Positions 46,095-54,167 are shown, numbered from the stretch's first letter. The stretch is 64,000 nt of DNA from Acidovorax sp. 210-6 (GCF_010020825.1 NZ_JAACJE010000001.1:868001-932000), one strand, 5' to 3'. Notes: generated by a model from the sequence alone, not told the origin. Numbers and translations: made by a program.

Positions 46095-46715
46095 TCAGCG
46101 CCGGCCGCCCATCAGCCCGCCGCCGATCTTGAGCAAGTCGCCCAGCCCCACCTGGCCATCGCCATCCTGGTCGAGCAGGCTGCCCAGCAGGCCGCCACCC
46201 AGCCCCCGTTGCTGCTGCACGCGCGCACGCTCCTGGCCCAGCACCTGGCCCAGGCCATCGGCATCCATGCCGCCCGACTGCATGCGTTGCGCCAGGAACG
46301 ACATCACGATGGGCGCCAGCATCTGCAGCAACTGCCCGGCATTGGCACCCAGCCCCGTGGCCTGGCCCAGCCCGGCCTCGGCGCGCTGCTGGTTGCCGCC
46401 AAAGATGTGGCCGAGGATGGCCGCACCGTCTTGCAGGCCACCGCCACCGCCCGCGCCACCGCCCAGCAGCGAACCGAGCAGCCCGCCCAGATCCGCACCG
46501 CCGCCGTGGTCGCGCTGCAAGGCACCAAACAAATCCATCGCGCCTTGCGGCTGCGCCGCATTGCGCCCCAGCGCGCCCAGCAGCAGCGGCAAGGCCGCGC
46601 CCACGGCGTCCTGGGCCTGCGCAGGGCTGGTGCCCAGTTGCTGCGCCATCTGCTGCAGTGGCGCGCCCTGGAGCTGGGCCATCAGTTCATCGACAAGGGA
46701 GGCGGGGGAGTTCAT
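46095..46715 (-). CDS. DUF937/YidB-like protein with a C-terminal EF-hand-like loop
   Basis: 206 residues from MNSPASLVDELMAQLQGAPL. DUF937 features: LGTSPAQAQDAVGAALPLLL and a Gly-rich middle (GGLLGSLLGGGAGGGGGLQD). The C-terminus has DQDGDGQVGLGDLLKIGGGL, a DxDGDGxVxxxDL EF-hand/dockerin-type calcium loop. Family function unknown. Ends 8 bases from repeat copy 8. Confidence 0.75.
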   Translation of the reverse strand: MNSPASLVDELMAQLQGAPLQQMAQQLGTSPAQAQDAVGAALPLLLGALGRNAAQPQGAMDLFGALQRDHGGGADLGGLLGSLLGGGAGGGGGLQDGAAILGHIFGGNQQRAEAGLGQATGLGANAGQLLQMLAPIVMSFLAQRMQSGGMDADGLGQVLGQERARVQQQRGLGGGLLGSLLDQDGDGQVGLGDLLKIGGGLMGGRR

Positions 46716-46821
46716 GGCGGGCATCCTTTCAGAAAGAGCGGTAGGCAATCCGCATGGTATGCCCCAACGGCGATGTGTGCAGCGCAGCGTGCCGGGTGGA
46801 TGGCAGCCATGGCCCACCGGT

Positions 46822-47151
46822 TCAGGCCTGCCACACCCCAAAGCCTGCAGAGCGCAAATCGATGCCGATCTCGATCTCCCGGTCCACCGCCTCTTCATAG
46901 CCCATGGGGTTGAAACCCTCGTACAAGTCAGGCAGCAGCCGCAGGCCGTATTGCGCCACAAAGCGGTTGGCCTGGATGCCCGCCTTGTGCTTGTCAAAGC
47001 GCACGTCGGGGTCCAGCCCCGTCATGCCCACGTACACGCAGGGCTTGCCGTCGATGTAGCCGGGGTTGCACTTGCGAAAGCGCGGCTCGTTCAGCACGTC
47101 CTTGGAGAGTTCGACCACGTAAACGTGGTGGTGGGGTTTGCGGCGGCGCAT
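46822..47151 (-). CDS. Short GIY-YIG-like protein
   Basis: 109 residues. VYVVELSKDV and CVYVGMTGLDPDVRFDKHKA resemble the two strands of a GIY-YIG domain (x-x-Y-V-[VI]-x-L and Y-V-G-x-T), followed by FVAQYGLRLLP and a Glu-containing helix YEEAVDREIEIGIDL. If real, it is a minimal nuclease-fold domain; catalytic Arg (VRFDKHK) and Glu are in plausible places. No partner is obvious. It opens the accessory island. Confidence 0.6.
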   Translation of the reverse strand: MRRRKPHHHVYVVELSKDVLNEPRFRKCNPGYIDGKPCVYVGMTGLDPDVRFDKHKAGIQANRFVAQYGLRLLPDLYEGFNPMGYEEAVDREIEIGIDLRSAGFGVWQA

Positions 47152-47264
47152 GGGTGAGCGCAGAGGTCGTTGAAAAATCGATGGTTAGGAACAGGGGGCG
47201 CCGAAAAGCTGCTGCGCTCGACGGTGTCAGATCAAATCCAGATAATCCGCCAGCCTGTTCACGG

Positions 47265-47555
47265 TCATACAGGCCGGGCTTCCTGGGCGACGGTATCGCG
47301 GAACTTGGCTGGCAGGTCCTTGAGGGTGAGCACATCGACCGGCACCCCTAGCAACTCCTGCAGTTCGTCCTGTAGGCCACCCAGATCCAGCAACGTGGTA
47401 CCGGGCAGTGTGTCCACCAACAGGTCCAGATCGCTGCCGTCGCCATCGTCCCCACGCAGAGCCGAACCAAACACCCGAGGGTTGGCCACGTGGTAGCGTG
47501 CTGCGGCACGGCAGACGGCTTCACGGTGCTGGCTGAGGGCTTGGGAAGGGCGCAT
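47265..47555 (-). CDS. Orphan MNT-type nucleotidyltransferase (MntA-like antitoxin)
   Basis: 96 residues. The minimal nucleotidyltransferase motif GSALRGDDGDGSDLDLLVD (GS then ten residues then DxD; Gly30-Ser31, Asp42, Asp44) is intact, with LGGLQDELQELLGVPVDVLT after it. Such proteins usually pair with a HepT toxin encoded next to them and inactivate it by AMPylation. No HEPN gene follows here, so this is an orphan. I chose the ATG at 47555 (MRPSQALSQ). Family-1 repeat copy 9 lies 33 bases upstream. Confidence 0.8.
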   Translation of the reverse strand: MRPSQALSQHREAVCRAAARYHVANPRVFGSALRGDDGDGSDLDLLVDTLPGTTLLDLGGLQDELQELLGVPVDVLTLKDLPAKFRDTVAQEARPV

Positions 47556-47587
47556 GGGTGGAAGTTTAGCGGAGCAGGCCATTTTTT

Positions 47588-47644
47588 GAAAAATCGGCTT
47601 CCAACGCTCATGAATATTGCGCAAGCAGCTATAAAAATAGAAGC
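47588..47644 (+). repeat. Family-1 palindromic repeat, copy 9
   Basis: GAAAAATCGGCTTCCAACGC, TTGCGCAAGCAGCTATAAAA and TAGAAGC. Upstream of the orphan nucleotidyltransferase. Confidence 0.75.
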
Positions 47645-47663
47645 AAACTGGGTATGCAAGGAA

Positions 47664-47975
47664 TCAAGGCAATGACCCCGGTGTGCCCGCCAGCGCCCCC
47701 AGCAGCCGTGCACTCACCTCGGCAGCATCGGGCGTGGCGAACTGCATGTTGTGCTGCTCCGTCAGCGGGCCGTGGCCCGGCTCCATGCCACCGGCAGCGC
47801 CGTAGCCCATGGCCTTGAACTTCCAGACCCCGCCTACCTTTTTGAGCGAGCCCACATGCGCCCCATCGGCCGTGTGCACCGCCACCACCTCGGCGCTGAC
47901 GGGCAGCAACTGCAAGGGGCCTGCCACCGGGCCGGGCGGCACATGGGCGAAGGTGGGGGTGAAAGGACGCGTCAT
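47664..47975 (-). CDS. Small conserved hypothetical protein
   Basis: 103 residues from MTRPFTPTFAHVPPGPVAGP. The middle (VAVHTADGAHVGSLKKVGGV then WKFKAMGYG) looks like a small beta-barrel; the end has DAAEVSARLLGALAG. No family recognised with certainty. The frame is open upstream, but codons before 47975 overlap repeat copy 10, so the start at 47975 is preferred (GAAAGGACGC lies before it). Confidence 0.55.
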   Translation of the reverse strand: MTRPFTPTFAHVPPGPVAGPLQLLPVSAEVVAVHTADGAHVGSLKKVGGVWKFKAMGYGAAGGMEPGHGPLTEQHNMQFATPDAAEVSARLLGALAGTPGSLP

Positions 47976-48006
47976 GGATGGGCTTTGACGGTGCTGCAGC
48001 TTTTCT

Positions 48007-48064
48007 GGATGAAATTGGCCTCTAGTGCTTGATGGATAAGCGTAAGCAGCTATCAATATAGGAG
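48007..48064 (+). repeat. Family-1 palindromic repeat, copy 10 (closest to the full form)
   Basis: GGATGAAATTGGCCTCTAGT, GCTTGATGGATAAGCG, then AAGCAGCTATCAATATAGG. Best view of the full-length family sequence. Lies between the hypothetical and the antitoxin gene. Confidence 0.85.
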
Positions 48065-48091
48065 TTTTTGGGTTGATGCGCAGCCTTACGC

Positions 48092-48340
48092 TCAACCAAG
48101 TCGATTCTTCCAGTAGCGAGCGCTTTGCTGGTACTTGGCAATCACATCAGGCAAGCCCACCGCCTTGATTTCACCGCGCCGGTAGGCGGCCAGTCGGTCG
48201 CTGGCCTCGTTGGCCCAAAGCGCATCCAGTGCCGCGTCGGGCTGATCCAGGCTGTTCAAAATGCGCTCCACCAGTTGAATTCGCTCTTCCGGCGCCAGTT
48301 GGGCGGCTTGGGTGCTCAAGGTTTCGGAGGTGGGCGTCAT
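48092..48340 (-). CDS. Addiction-module antitoxin component (TIGR02574-like), orphan
   Basis: 82 residues. LSTQAAQLAPEERIQLVERI with LNSLDQPD and LWANEASDRLAAYRRGEIKA match the RelB/ParD-like addiction module component. The C-terminus (YQQSARYWKNRLG) is unlike the usual ending. A ParE/RelE toxin normally follows; downstream are only repeat copy 10 and an unrelated small gene, so the toxin has been lost or never came. I chose the ATG at 48340 (MTPTSETLS). Confidence 0.75.
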   Translation of the reverse strand: MTPTSETLSTQAAQLAPEERIQLVERILNSLDQPDAALDALWANEASDRLAAYRRGEIKAVGLPDVIAKYQQSARYWKNRLG

Positions 48341-48362
48341 GAATGGGTTTCCGGGTCGAGCT

Positions 48363-48707
48363 CTAACCAAGTTCGTCTAGAAGACCCTGCACGGCATCCC
48401 GCAGCGCAGGTAGGGCGGTTTGGCTGATGTTCCATACCGTGCCGACATTCACCGTCGCATAACCATGGATGAGCTGGTTGCGGAACGCCACGATTTGCGC
48501 CAGGTCAGGAATGCGGGCCGCTACGGCCGTGTCCAGTTTGGACAGTTGGTTCAGCGCTTCGCCAATGATTTCAAATTTGCGCTCCACAGCCGCTTGCGCC
48601 ATCGGATTGGCTGCGTAGGCCGGTGCGTCCATGCCCGTGGTGAACGACTGGATAGCCAGCGCCGCCTCGCGCACGTCCCACAAGAAAGCACGCGGGTCAC
48701 GCTGCAT
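48363..48707 (-). CDS. hepT: HepT-type HEPN ribonuclease toxin
   Basis: 114 residues. DVREAALAIQSFTTGMDAPA, VERKFEIIGEALNQLSKLD and the catalytic motif RNQLIHGY (R-x4-H-x-Y, Arg76, His81, Tyr83) mark a DUF86/HepT HEPN RNase. HepT cuts tRNA or mRNA; its partner MntA adds AMP to the Tyr and silences it. Its start overlaps the mntA stop by 11 bases. Active-site residues intact. Confidence 0.88.
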   Translation of the reverse strand: MQRDPRAFLWDVREAALAIQSFTTGMDAPAYAANPMAQAAVERKFEIIGEALNQLSKLDTAVAARIPDLAQIVAFRNQLIHGYATVNVGTVWNISQTALPALRDAVQGLLDELG

Positions 48708-49005
48708 AAACGGCCTCGCGGTGGCGGTTGATGCTGTCCAGCACATAGGGGTTGCGCACCGCACCGGGCTCCACCAAATCCACGCCCCGACCCAGCAGCG
48801 CTTCCAGATCAGCCTTTGCGCCAAAAATCGCATGAAGCCCGGGCTCGATACCCGGTGCAAACTCCACCAGAAAATCGGCATCGCTGTGAGCTGGGTCAAA
48901 GTCACTTGCCCGTGCAGCCGAACCAAACACCTCCAGCCGCCGAATGCCGTAGCGCTGGCAGATGGCGGCAATGCCGGGGCGGTGTTGGGCGATGGCGGGG
49001 TGCAT
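48697..49005 (-). CDS. mntA: MntA-type nucleotidyltransferase antitoxin
   Basis: 102 residues from MHPAIAQHRPGIAAICQRYG. Motif: RLEVFGSAARASDFDPAHSD with ADFLVEF (Gly28-Ser29, Asp42, Asp44), two residues longer between GS and DxD than the usual ten. It should AMPylate HepT encoded right after it. The overlap of the two genes (11 bases) fits a toxin-antitoxin operon with antitoxin first. Confidence 0.88.
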   Translation of the reverse strand: MHPAIAQHRPGIAAICQRYGIRRLEVFGSAARASDFDPAHSDADFLVEFAPGIEPGLHAIFGAKADLEALLGRGVDLVEPGAVRNPYVLDSINRHREAVYAA

Positions 49006-49057
49006 TGGGCTAAGTGTACCGGTGGGGTTTTCCGTACGCCAGCCACATGAGCTGAGA

Positions 49058-49076
49058 GTCAGAACTGGAATCTGAC
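49058..49076. repeat. Short REP-like hairpin
   Basis: GTCAGA-actggaa-TCTGAC, a perfect 6-bp stem followed by CCCCA, between mntA and the helicase remnant. GGGGTCAGA-type ends are common around REP/RAYT elements; too short to be sure. Confidence 0.4.
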
Positions 49077-49093
49077 CCCAAATACACAGCGAA

Positions 49094-49381
49094 ATGGACA
49101 TGTGCGCCGAATTCCAGCGCAAACGCGAGCTGCCGCACCAGCTGCGCCGGAACTCGTCCAGCGTGTTCGACCCCGCGCACGACAGCGTCAAGGTGATGAC
49201 GCTGCACGTCAGCAAAGGGCTGGATTTCCCGGTGGTGGCGCTGGTCGGCGCCGGGCGCCTGCCCGCTGAGGGCGAAGACGAGCGCGAGGAAGCGCGGCTG
49301 TTCTATGTAGGGGCTACGCGGGCAACGCAGCGGTTGGTGATTGGGGCGAGTGGGGCCGGAAGGTTCGCAGCTTGCCTATAG
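49094..49381 (+). pseudogene. Remnant of a UvrD/RecB-like DNA helicase (3-prime end only)
   Basis: About 95 codons carrying helicase motifs V and VI of superfamily 1: SVKVMTLHVSKGLDFPVVAL and REEARLFYVGATRATQRLVI. A functional helicase needs some 600 residues; the N-terminal motifs I-IV are absent from the preceding DNA, which is the mntA region and a REP-like hairpin. The C-terminus also stops abruptly. This is a fragment left by deletion or recombination at the edge of the AT-rich insert that follows. Confidence 0.75.
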
Positions 49382-49447
49382 ATGGGCGGAAAATCCTTCC
49401 GCACTCCAAAATCTGCCCGAACCGTCGAGAGTTACTTTGACGGGCGC

Positions 49448-51106
49448 TCAATCTATTCCCATAGAGGTTCTTGTATGCCCCGACAGCTGCACAAGTGGGA
49501 ACACAGGTGCGCGTCTGAGCAAGGAAACCAATTTCAAGTTCGTATCGCCCACTCGTGGCTTCTCAGAACTACGAGTGCGTTTAAGAACTAGATGACCCTT
49601 CTCAAAATCAAGGACATGGATACCTTGCTTTAAACGAGAGCCTGTGTATTGGCTTAGATCCAACAAATAGACCTCCGAGCGCTGTCCGGCATGATGTTGG
49701 TCAGAAACGCTAGGGTTGATGAGATGGAGCATGCGCAGGTCAGCAAGTGCTTGCAGTACGCGGTATTCTGCCGGTAAATTCTCCTTGTCTCTAAAGTCAA
49801 CTCGGAAATAGGTTATTTGCTCATCGTTCAAGAGGAAGCTTCTCACCGCATTCAAAGATGCAACCAGTTCCCCCGAGCGTCCATCTGTTGCCGCAGCATC
49901 ATCTTCCAATTCCTGAAGTTTTGTCTGTCCAGCCACGCCAGCGGCATTATTAACATCCTGCACTCCAACTGTCTTAGCATTCTGACGCTGTCGAGCTGTC
50001 TGGATTGATGTGGCACATAGGGTCAAGAAATCGCGAGGAACACCCCCGGAGGCTAAAACGAGACGATCTAAAGCTGCTCCATTCAGCACTTTACTAAGGG
50101 GGACGGCTCCACACTCTTCAATGTAGCCTCTAAGAACGTCCTCAAGAAATTTCTTTGCACGTTCAGGATGCTCCAATGTGACATCAAGCGCGATAATTGT
50201 TGCATCATGACCTGTCTGCAAGCCTGTGGGTGGAACAGGGATAAACCATCGAGTTTGGTGTTGAATTCCTGCGATTTTTAGCCATACCGAATTGTCGCGC
50301 GTTACGCCATGTAGTAGATCTAAAAATCTTGGAACTTCGGCGCTGGGTAGATAGTGGACATCATCAATGAACAAAAATATTGTCTTTTGACTTTGAAGGC
50401 AGAATCGCGAACACTCTTGTTGCAGTAGCGGAACGATATTTGCTACTTCGGATAAAGGGGTGTTTGATGCGGAAAATCGTTGCTCGATGCCCGCGCGCAA
50501 GTTGCGAAGAGCATCAAACCCAAGTCGAGAGCCCCGCACCAAGTCAGTTTGGGAAAGTAATAAGTCGCATATCTTCAGTGCGATGGTCAAAAAGGCGCTG
50601 CCGACACCGAGGCTTCTCAAGGATTGAGCATTGGCCCAGAGTACAAGGGCTCCGTCAGCTTCTAGTAGCCTTTTTGCCTCAAGCATCAATGATGTCTTGC
50701 CAACACCGCGTCTGCCGAAGATTAGGTTGTGGCGTGGTGCCATTGCGCCGGAGAGTCTTTCTTCGACGTCCTTGATGTATCGAAGGCTTGGCTGACTTTC
50801 GGAGGTTCTTGAGCGAGTGCTGAGTAAATTAAGTAAATCCCCTACCCTTTGATCGTGGACGCCACTTACTTGACTGCCAGACTTCTTTCCTGTGATCTGC
50901 TTGGCGCGCTTTACAGTGACAAACCCGTTCTCTATCTTTGAGTCAAGGCTCTCTGCGATAGAAATTGCACGTTGAAAATCATTGATCACCTCGACAATTA
51001 CAATGACCTCTCCAGGGAAAGTGCGTATTTGAATCGATGTAATATCGATTCCGGCGCGATTCATTTCACCTTGAACCAAATTTCGGATATCGATTTCTTC
51101 AGTCAT
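49448..51106 (-). CDS. AAA/STAND-like ATPase of a two-gene HEPN-ATPase system
   Basis: 552 residues. Walker A is NLIFGRRGVGKTSLM (131-139), Walker B TIFLFIDDVHYLPSA (244-251); IAGIQHQTRW may be sensor 1, and GGVPRDFLTLCATS resembles the lid of ORC/Cdc6-type or STAND ATPases. The first 120 residues are an unassigned domain (IVIVEVINDFQRAISIAESL); the last 130 look like winged-helix plus a tail. Base composition is visibly AT-richer than both flanks, and codon use differs (many A/T third positions), so it was probably acquired. It starts inside the HEPN gene stop (ATGA). Function by inference: sensor/regulator of the HEPN effector in an antiphage module. Confidence 0.75.
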   Translation of the reverse strand: MTEEIDIRNLVQGEMNRAGIDITSIQIRTFPGEVIVIVEVINDFQRAISIAESLDSKIENGFVTVKRAKQITGKKSGSQVSGVHDQRVGDLLNLLSTRSRTSESQPSLRYIKDVEERLSGAMAPRHNLIFGRRGVGKTSLMLEAKRLLEADGALVLWANAQSLRSLGVGSAFLTIALKICDLLLSQTDLVRGSRLGFDALRNLRAGIEQRFSASNTPLSEVANIVPLLQQECSRFCLQSQKTIFLFIDDVHYLPSAEVPRFLDLLHGVTRDNSVWLKIAGIQHQTRWFIPVPPTGLQTGHDATIIALDVTLEHPERAKKFLEDVLRGYIEECGAVPLSKVLNGAALDRLVLASGGVPRDFLTLCATSIQTARQRQNAKTVGVQDVNNAAGVAGQTKLQELEDDAAATDGRSGELVASLNAVRSFLLNDEQITYFRVDFRDKENLPAEYRVLQALADLRMLHLINPSVSDQHHAGQRSEVYLLDLSQYTGSRLKQGIHVLDFEKGHLVLKRTRSSEKPRVGDTNLKLVSLLRRAPVFPLVQLSGHTRTSMGID

Positions 51107-51627
51107 GATTCGGTGGATTTGGTTTGAACGTAGTCTTTGGCTGATCGAAGAAAGCTCCGAGCATCAGCGTATAGAGTCTCTGCACACTCCTTAAATTCGG
51201 AGTCTTTTTTTGGGTAAGGATCGTAGTCGGCTCGATTTCTGTCCAATCGAGCATTTTTTAGTTTTATTTTCCAGTTTTGTACATCGGGGAAATCATCAGG
51301 TAGCTGAGTTGGCAGCTTGCTGTGTTCTTCATGGTCGTCCCCTCCAAAGGAAATATACGTTGCAGCCCTGGCGGCATGATACATGGCGTAGTACGCACGA
51401 CTCACCGCTGTGCGAGAAAGTAATGATGTCGAATCGATGGCCTTCTTTGCTGCAATTAACTGCTGCTGTGCAAGTGCTAATCTGTCCTTCGCAACCTTGG
51501 TCCTGAGCTCTTCGATACTCTTTCCAGATCTTGCTGCAAGCGATACACCCTCCGAGTAGTTTTTTAATTTTTCGTGCTTTGCCTTGGAAATAAGTAAAAG
51601 CTCGCTGTCTGTGATTCTTCTTGTCAT
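51103..51627 (-). CDS. HEPN-domain protein, probable effector of the HEPN-ATPase module
   Basis: 174 residues. SRAYYAMYHAARAATYISFG (76-95) is the HEPN helix signature (Y-[YF]-A-x-[YF]-x-A-A), and LKNARLDRNRADYDPYPKKD (123-142) is the C-terminal HEPN motif with R-x3-ADY. A canonical R-x4-6-H RNase motif is not present; RNRADY stands in its place. So it may be a non-catalytic or divergent HEPN. It is the first gene of the pair and overlaps the ATPase gene by four bases. AT-rich like its partner. Confidence 0.75.
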   Translation of the reverse strand: MTRRITDSELLLISKAKHEKLKNYSEGVSLAARSGKSIEELRTKVAKDRLALAQQQLIAAKKAIDSTSLLSRTAVSRAYYAMYHAARAATYISFGGDDHEEHSKLPTQLPDDFPDVQNWKIKLKNARLDRNRADYDPYPKKDSEFKECAETLYADARSFLRSAKDYVQTKSTES

Positions 51628-51798
51628 GGAGCGCTACCCTGAAAAATTAGTTACTTTTTTGATCGGAGATCGAAGGTGCTGCTGTGTTTTGGTCGCTAGA
51701 TTGCTGCGTTATATGGTGGGTGAGGCAATGGATTGAGTTTTTTGTGATTAGTCACTTGCAATAAAGAGACATCCGAGCAGTTCGCGCGCTTCGAATAT

Positions 51799-53640
51799 CT
51801 ATTTCCCCCAGGAGTCCTTCAACCCCGTCACCCGGTTGAACACCACCTTCTCACCCACGCCATGATCCACGCGGTCCGCCACAAAGTAGCCGTGGCGTTC
51901 GAACTGGAATTTCTGGTCCGGCTTGGCCGCAGCCAATGACGGCTCCACATACGCCTTCACCACCTTCAGGCTGCCGGGGTTCAGCAGGGCCAGGAAGTCC
52001 TTGCCGCCCGCGTCGGGCTGGGCGTCGGTGAACAGGCGGTCGTACAGGCGCACCTCGGCCTGTACACCGTCGGCCACGCCCACCCAGGTGATGGCGGCCT
52101 TGGCCTTCACGCTGTCGGCGCCGGGGGTGCCGCTCTTGGTGTTTGGGATGACCTTGGCGTGCACTTCGGCGACCTTACCGTCAGCGTCTTTCGTACCCAC
52201 GCCGGTGCATTCGATGACATAGCCGCCCTTCAGGCGCACCACGTTGCCGGGGAACAGGCGCTTGTAGCCCTTGGGCGGCACTTCCTCGAAGTCCTCGCGC
52301 TCAATCCACACTTCCTTGCCGATCTGGAACACGCGGTCGGGCGGGGGCGTCTGGCCTTCGGCGATGGCGCTGTGGGGCAGGGCGGGCTGGGTGCAGGCCT
52401 CCAGGTAGGCGTCCGAGCCAAACACTTCGGCCCAGTTGGTTAGCACGAGCTTGACCGGGTCCAGCACGGCCATGCCGCGGTGGGCCTTGTTTTCCAGGTC
52501 TTCGCGCAGGCAGCCTTCGAGGGTGCTGTAGTCGATCCAGGAGTAGTCCTTGGTCACGCCGATGCGTTCGGCAAAGAGCTGGATGCTCTCTGGCGTGTAG
52601 CCCCGGCGGCGCAGGCCCACGATGGTGGGCATGCGCGGGTCGTCCCAGCCGCTCACGTGTTTTTCGTTCACCAGTTGGGCCAGCTTGCGCTTGCTGGTGA
52701 CCACATAGGTGAGGTTCAGGCGGGCAAATTCGTACTGCCTGGGCGGGGGCGATGCCAGCAGGCCGCCTTCGATGAGGCGCTCCATCAGCCAGTCGTAGAA
52801 GGGGCGCTGGTCTTCAAATTCCAGCGTGCAGATGCTGTGGGTGATCTGCTCCAGCGCGTCCTCGATGGGGTGCGCGAAGGTGTACATGGGGTAGATGCAC
52901 CACTTGTTGCCGGTGTTGTGGTGCTCTGCGTGCTTGATGCGGTAGATGGCCGGGTCGCGCAGGTTGATGTTGGGGCTGGCCATGTCGATCTTGGCGCGCA
53001 GCACCATGGCGCCGTCGGCGTGCTGGCCGTCGCGCATTTCGCGGAAGATGCGCAGGTTCTCGGCGGGGGTGCGGCTGCGGAACGGGCTGTCCACGCCGGG
53101 CTTGCCGAAGTCGCCCCGGTTGGCGCGCATCTGCTCGGGCGTCTGCTCGTCCACGTAGGCGTGGCCGGCCTCGATCAGGTACTCGGCGGCGCGGTACATG
53201 AAGTCGAAGTAGTCGCTGGCCTGGTAGGGCTGGTCGTTGCCGGGCTGGGCCCAGTCGAAGCCCAGCCATTTCACGGCGTCGATGATGCTGTTGACGTACT
53301 CCTGGTCTTCCTTCTCGGGGTTGGTGTCGTCAAAGCGCAGGTGGCACACGCCGCCGTAGTCGCGCGCCAGGCCGAAGTTCAGGCAGATGCTCTTGGCGTG
53401 GCCTACGTGCAGGTAGCCGTTGGGCTCGGGGGGAAAGCGGGTGCGGATCTTGGCGGGGTCGGGCTGGCCGGCCGCGTGGTGGGCGGCGTCGCCGGGGCTG
53501 CCGGCCCAGCGGCGGGTGGCGTAGGTGCCTTTATCGAGGTCGTTCTCGATGATTTGGCGCAGGAAGTTGCTGGGACGGGTGGTTTCGGCAGCCGCGGCGG
53601 TGGCCGCGGGTAGGGTGTTGGCGGGGGTGGGGGTGCTCAT
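51799..53640 (-). CDS. glnS: Glutaminyl-tRNA synthetase
   Basis: 613 residues. The class I HIGH motif is RFPPEPNGYLHVGHAKSICL; LRFDDTNPEKEDQEYVNSII and the KMSKS-equivalent VTSKRKLAQLV are present, as is the C-terminal anticodon beta-barrel (LKGGYVIECTGVG). It charges tRNA-Gln. An N-terminal Ala/Thr-rich extension of about 20 residues precedes the domain; the first ATG is at 53640. The 171 bases downstream of the HEPN gene and before the glnS stop are AT-rich and hold nothing I recognise. Confidence 0.97.
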   Translation of the reverse strand: MSTPTPANTLPAATAAAAETTRPSNFLRQIIENDLDKGTYATRRWAGSPGDAAHHAAGQPDPAKIRTRFPPEPNGYLHVGHAKSICLNFGLARDYGGVCHLRFDDTNPEKEDQEYVNSIIDAVKWLGFDWAQPGNDQPYQASDYFDFMYRAAEYLIEAGHAYVDEQTPEQMRANRGDFGKPGVDSPFRSRTPAENLRIFREMRDGQHADGAMVLRAKIDMASPNINLRDPAIYRIKHAEHHNTGNKWCIYPMYTFAHPIEDALEQITHSICTLEFEDQRPFYDWLMERLIEGGLLASPPPRQYEFARLNLTYVVTSKRKLAQLVNEKHVSGWDDPRMPTIVGLRRRGYTPESIQLFAERIGVTKDYSWIDYSTLEGCLREDLENKAHRGMAVLDPVKLVLTNWAEVFGSDAYLEACTQPALPHSAIAEGQTPPPDRVFQIGKEVWIEREDFEEVPPKGYKRLFPGNVVRLKGGYVIECTGVGTKDADGKVAEVHAKVIPNTKSGTPGADSVKAKAAITWVGVADGVQAEVRLYDRLFTDAQPDAGGKDFLALLNPGSLKVVKAYVEPSLAAAKPDQKFQFERHGYFVADRVDHGVGEKVVFNRVTGLKDSWGK

Positions 53641-53815
53641 GCGGGCATTTTAGGGGGCGCCCCCGTGAAGTTTTGCGCGCTGCCAGATGGCGTGTGTACG
53701 TCCAGAAACAAAAAAGTGGGCGGTTTCTGCCATCCTTTGGCCTACCTCGTGCGTTAGCTGCACATGGGCAGGGTCTGGCACGGTGCCGGGGCCCTGGCTG
53801 GTAAAGGAGATTGTG

Positions 53816-54160
53816 ATGTCCTCAACCCGTTCTTTCCTTGGCATGGTGGCTGCGGCCGGTGTGGCATTGGCACTGGCCGTGGGTGCAGCCCCTGCGCAGG
53901 CGCGTGATGTGTATTGGTCTGTGGGGGTCAACTCCCCTGGGGTGTCGGTAGGGGTGGGCAATGGCGGTTACCCCGTGTATGTGGCCCCGGCGCCTGTGTA
54001 CTACGCACCACCGCCTCCGCCGCGCCCGATCTATTACACGGCGCCTGCTCCGGTGTACTACGCACCGCCTCCCGGCTATTACTACCGGGAACATCGTCAC
54101 CACCGCCACCATCACCGCGGCCATCGGGGTCATCGAGACTATGACCGCTGGGATCGCTGA
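53816..54160 (+). CDS. Secreted Tyr/Pro/His-rich protein
   Basis: 114 residues. Signal peptide MSSTRSFLGMVAAAGVALAL..AQA, then DVYWSVGVNSPGVSVGVGNG, two VYYAPPPPP-type repeats and a His/Arg-rich tail (REHRHHRHHHRGHRGHRDYD). Small envelope proteins with PVYYAPPP repeats are common in Burkholderiales; the histidine tail could bind metal. AAAGGAGA precedes the ATG. No operon partner. Confidence 0.75.
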   Translation: MSSTRSFLGMVAAAGVALALAVGAAPAQARDVYWSVGVNSPGVSVGVGNGGYPVYVAPAPVYYAPPPPPRPIYYTAPAPVYYAPPPGYYYREHRHHRHHHRGHRGHRDYDRWDR

Positions 54161-54167
54161 TCCCCAC

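Noticed and set aside
51103-51627. HEPN protein as a HepT-type RNase
   Set aside because: The R-x4-6-H-x-Y motif is absent; it belongs to a different HEPN branch, so catalysis is not claimed.
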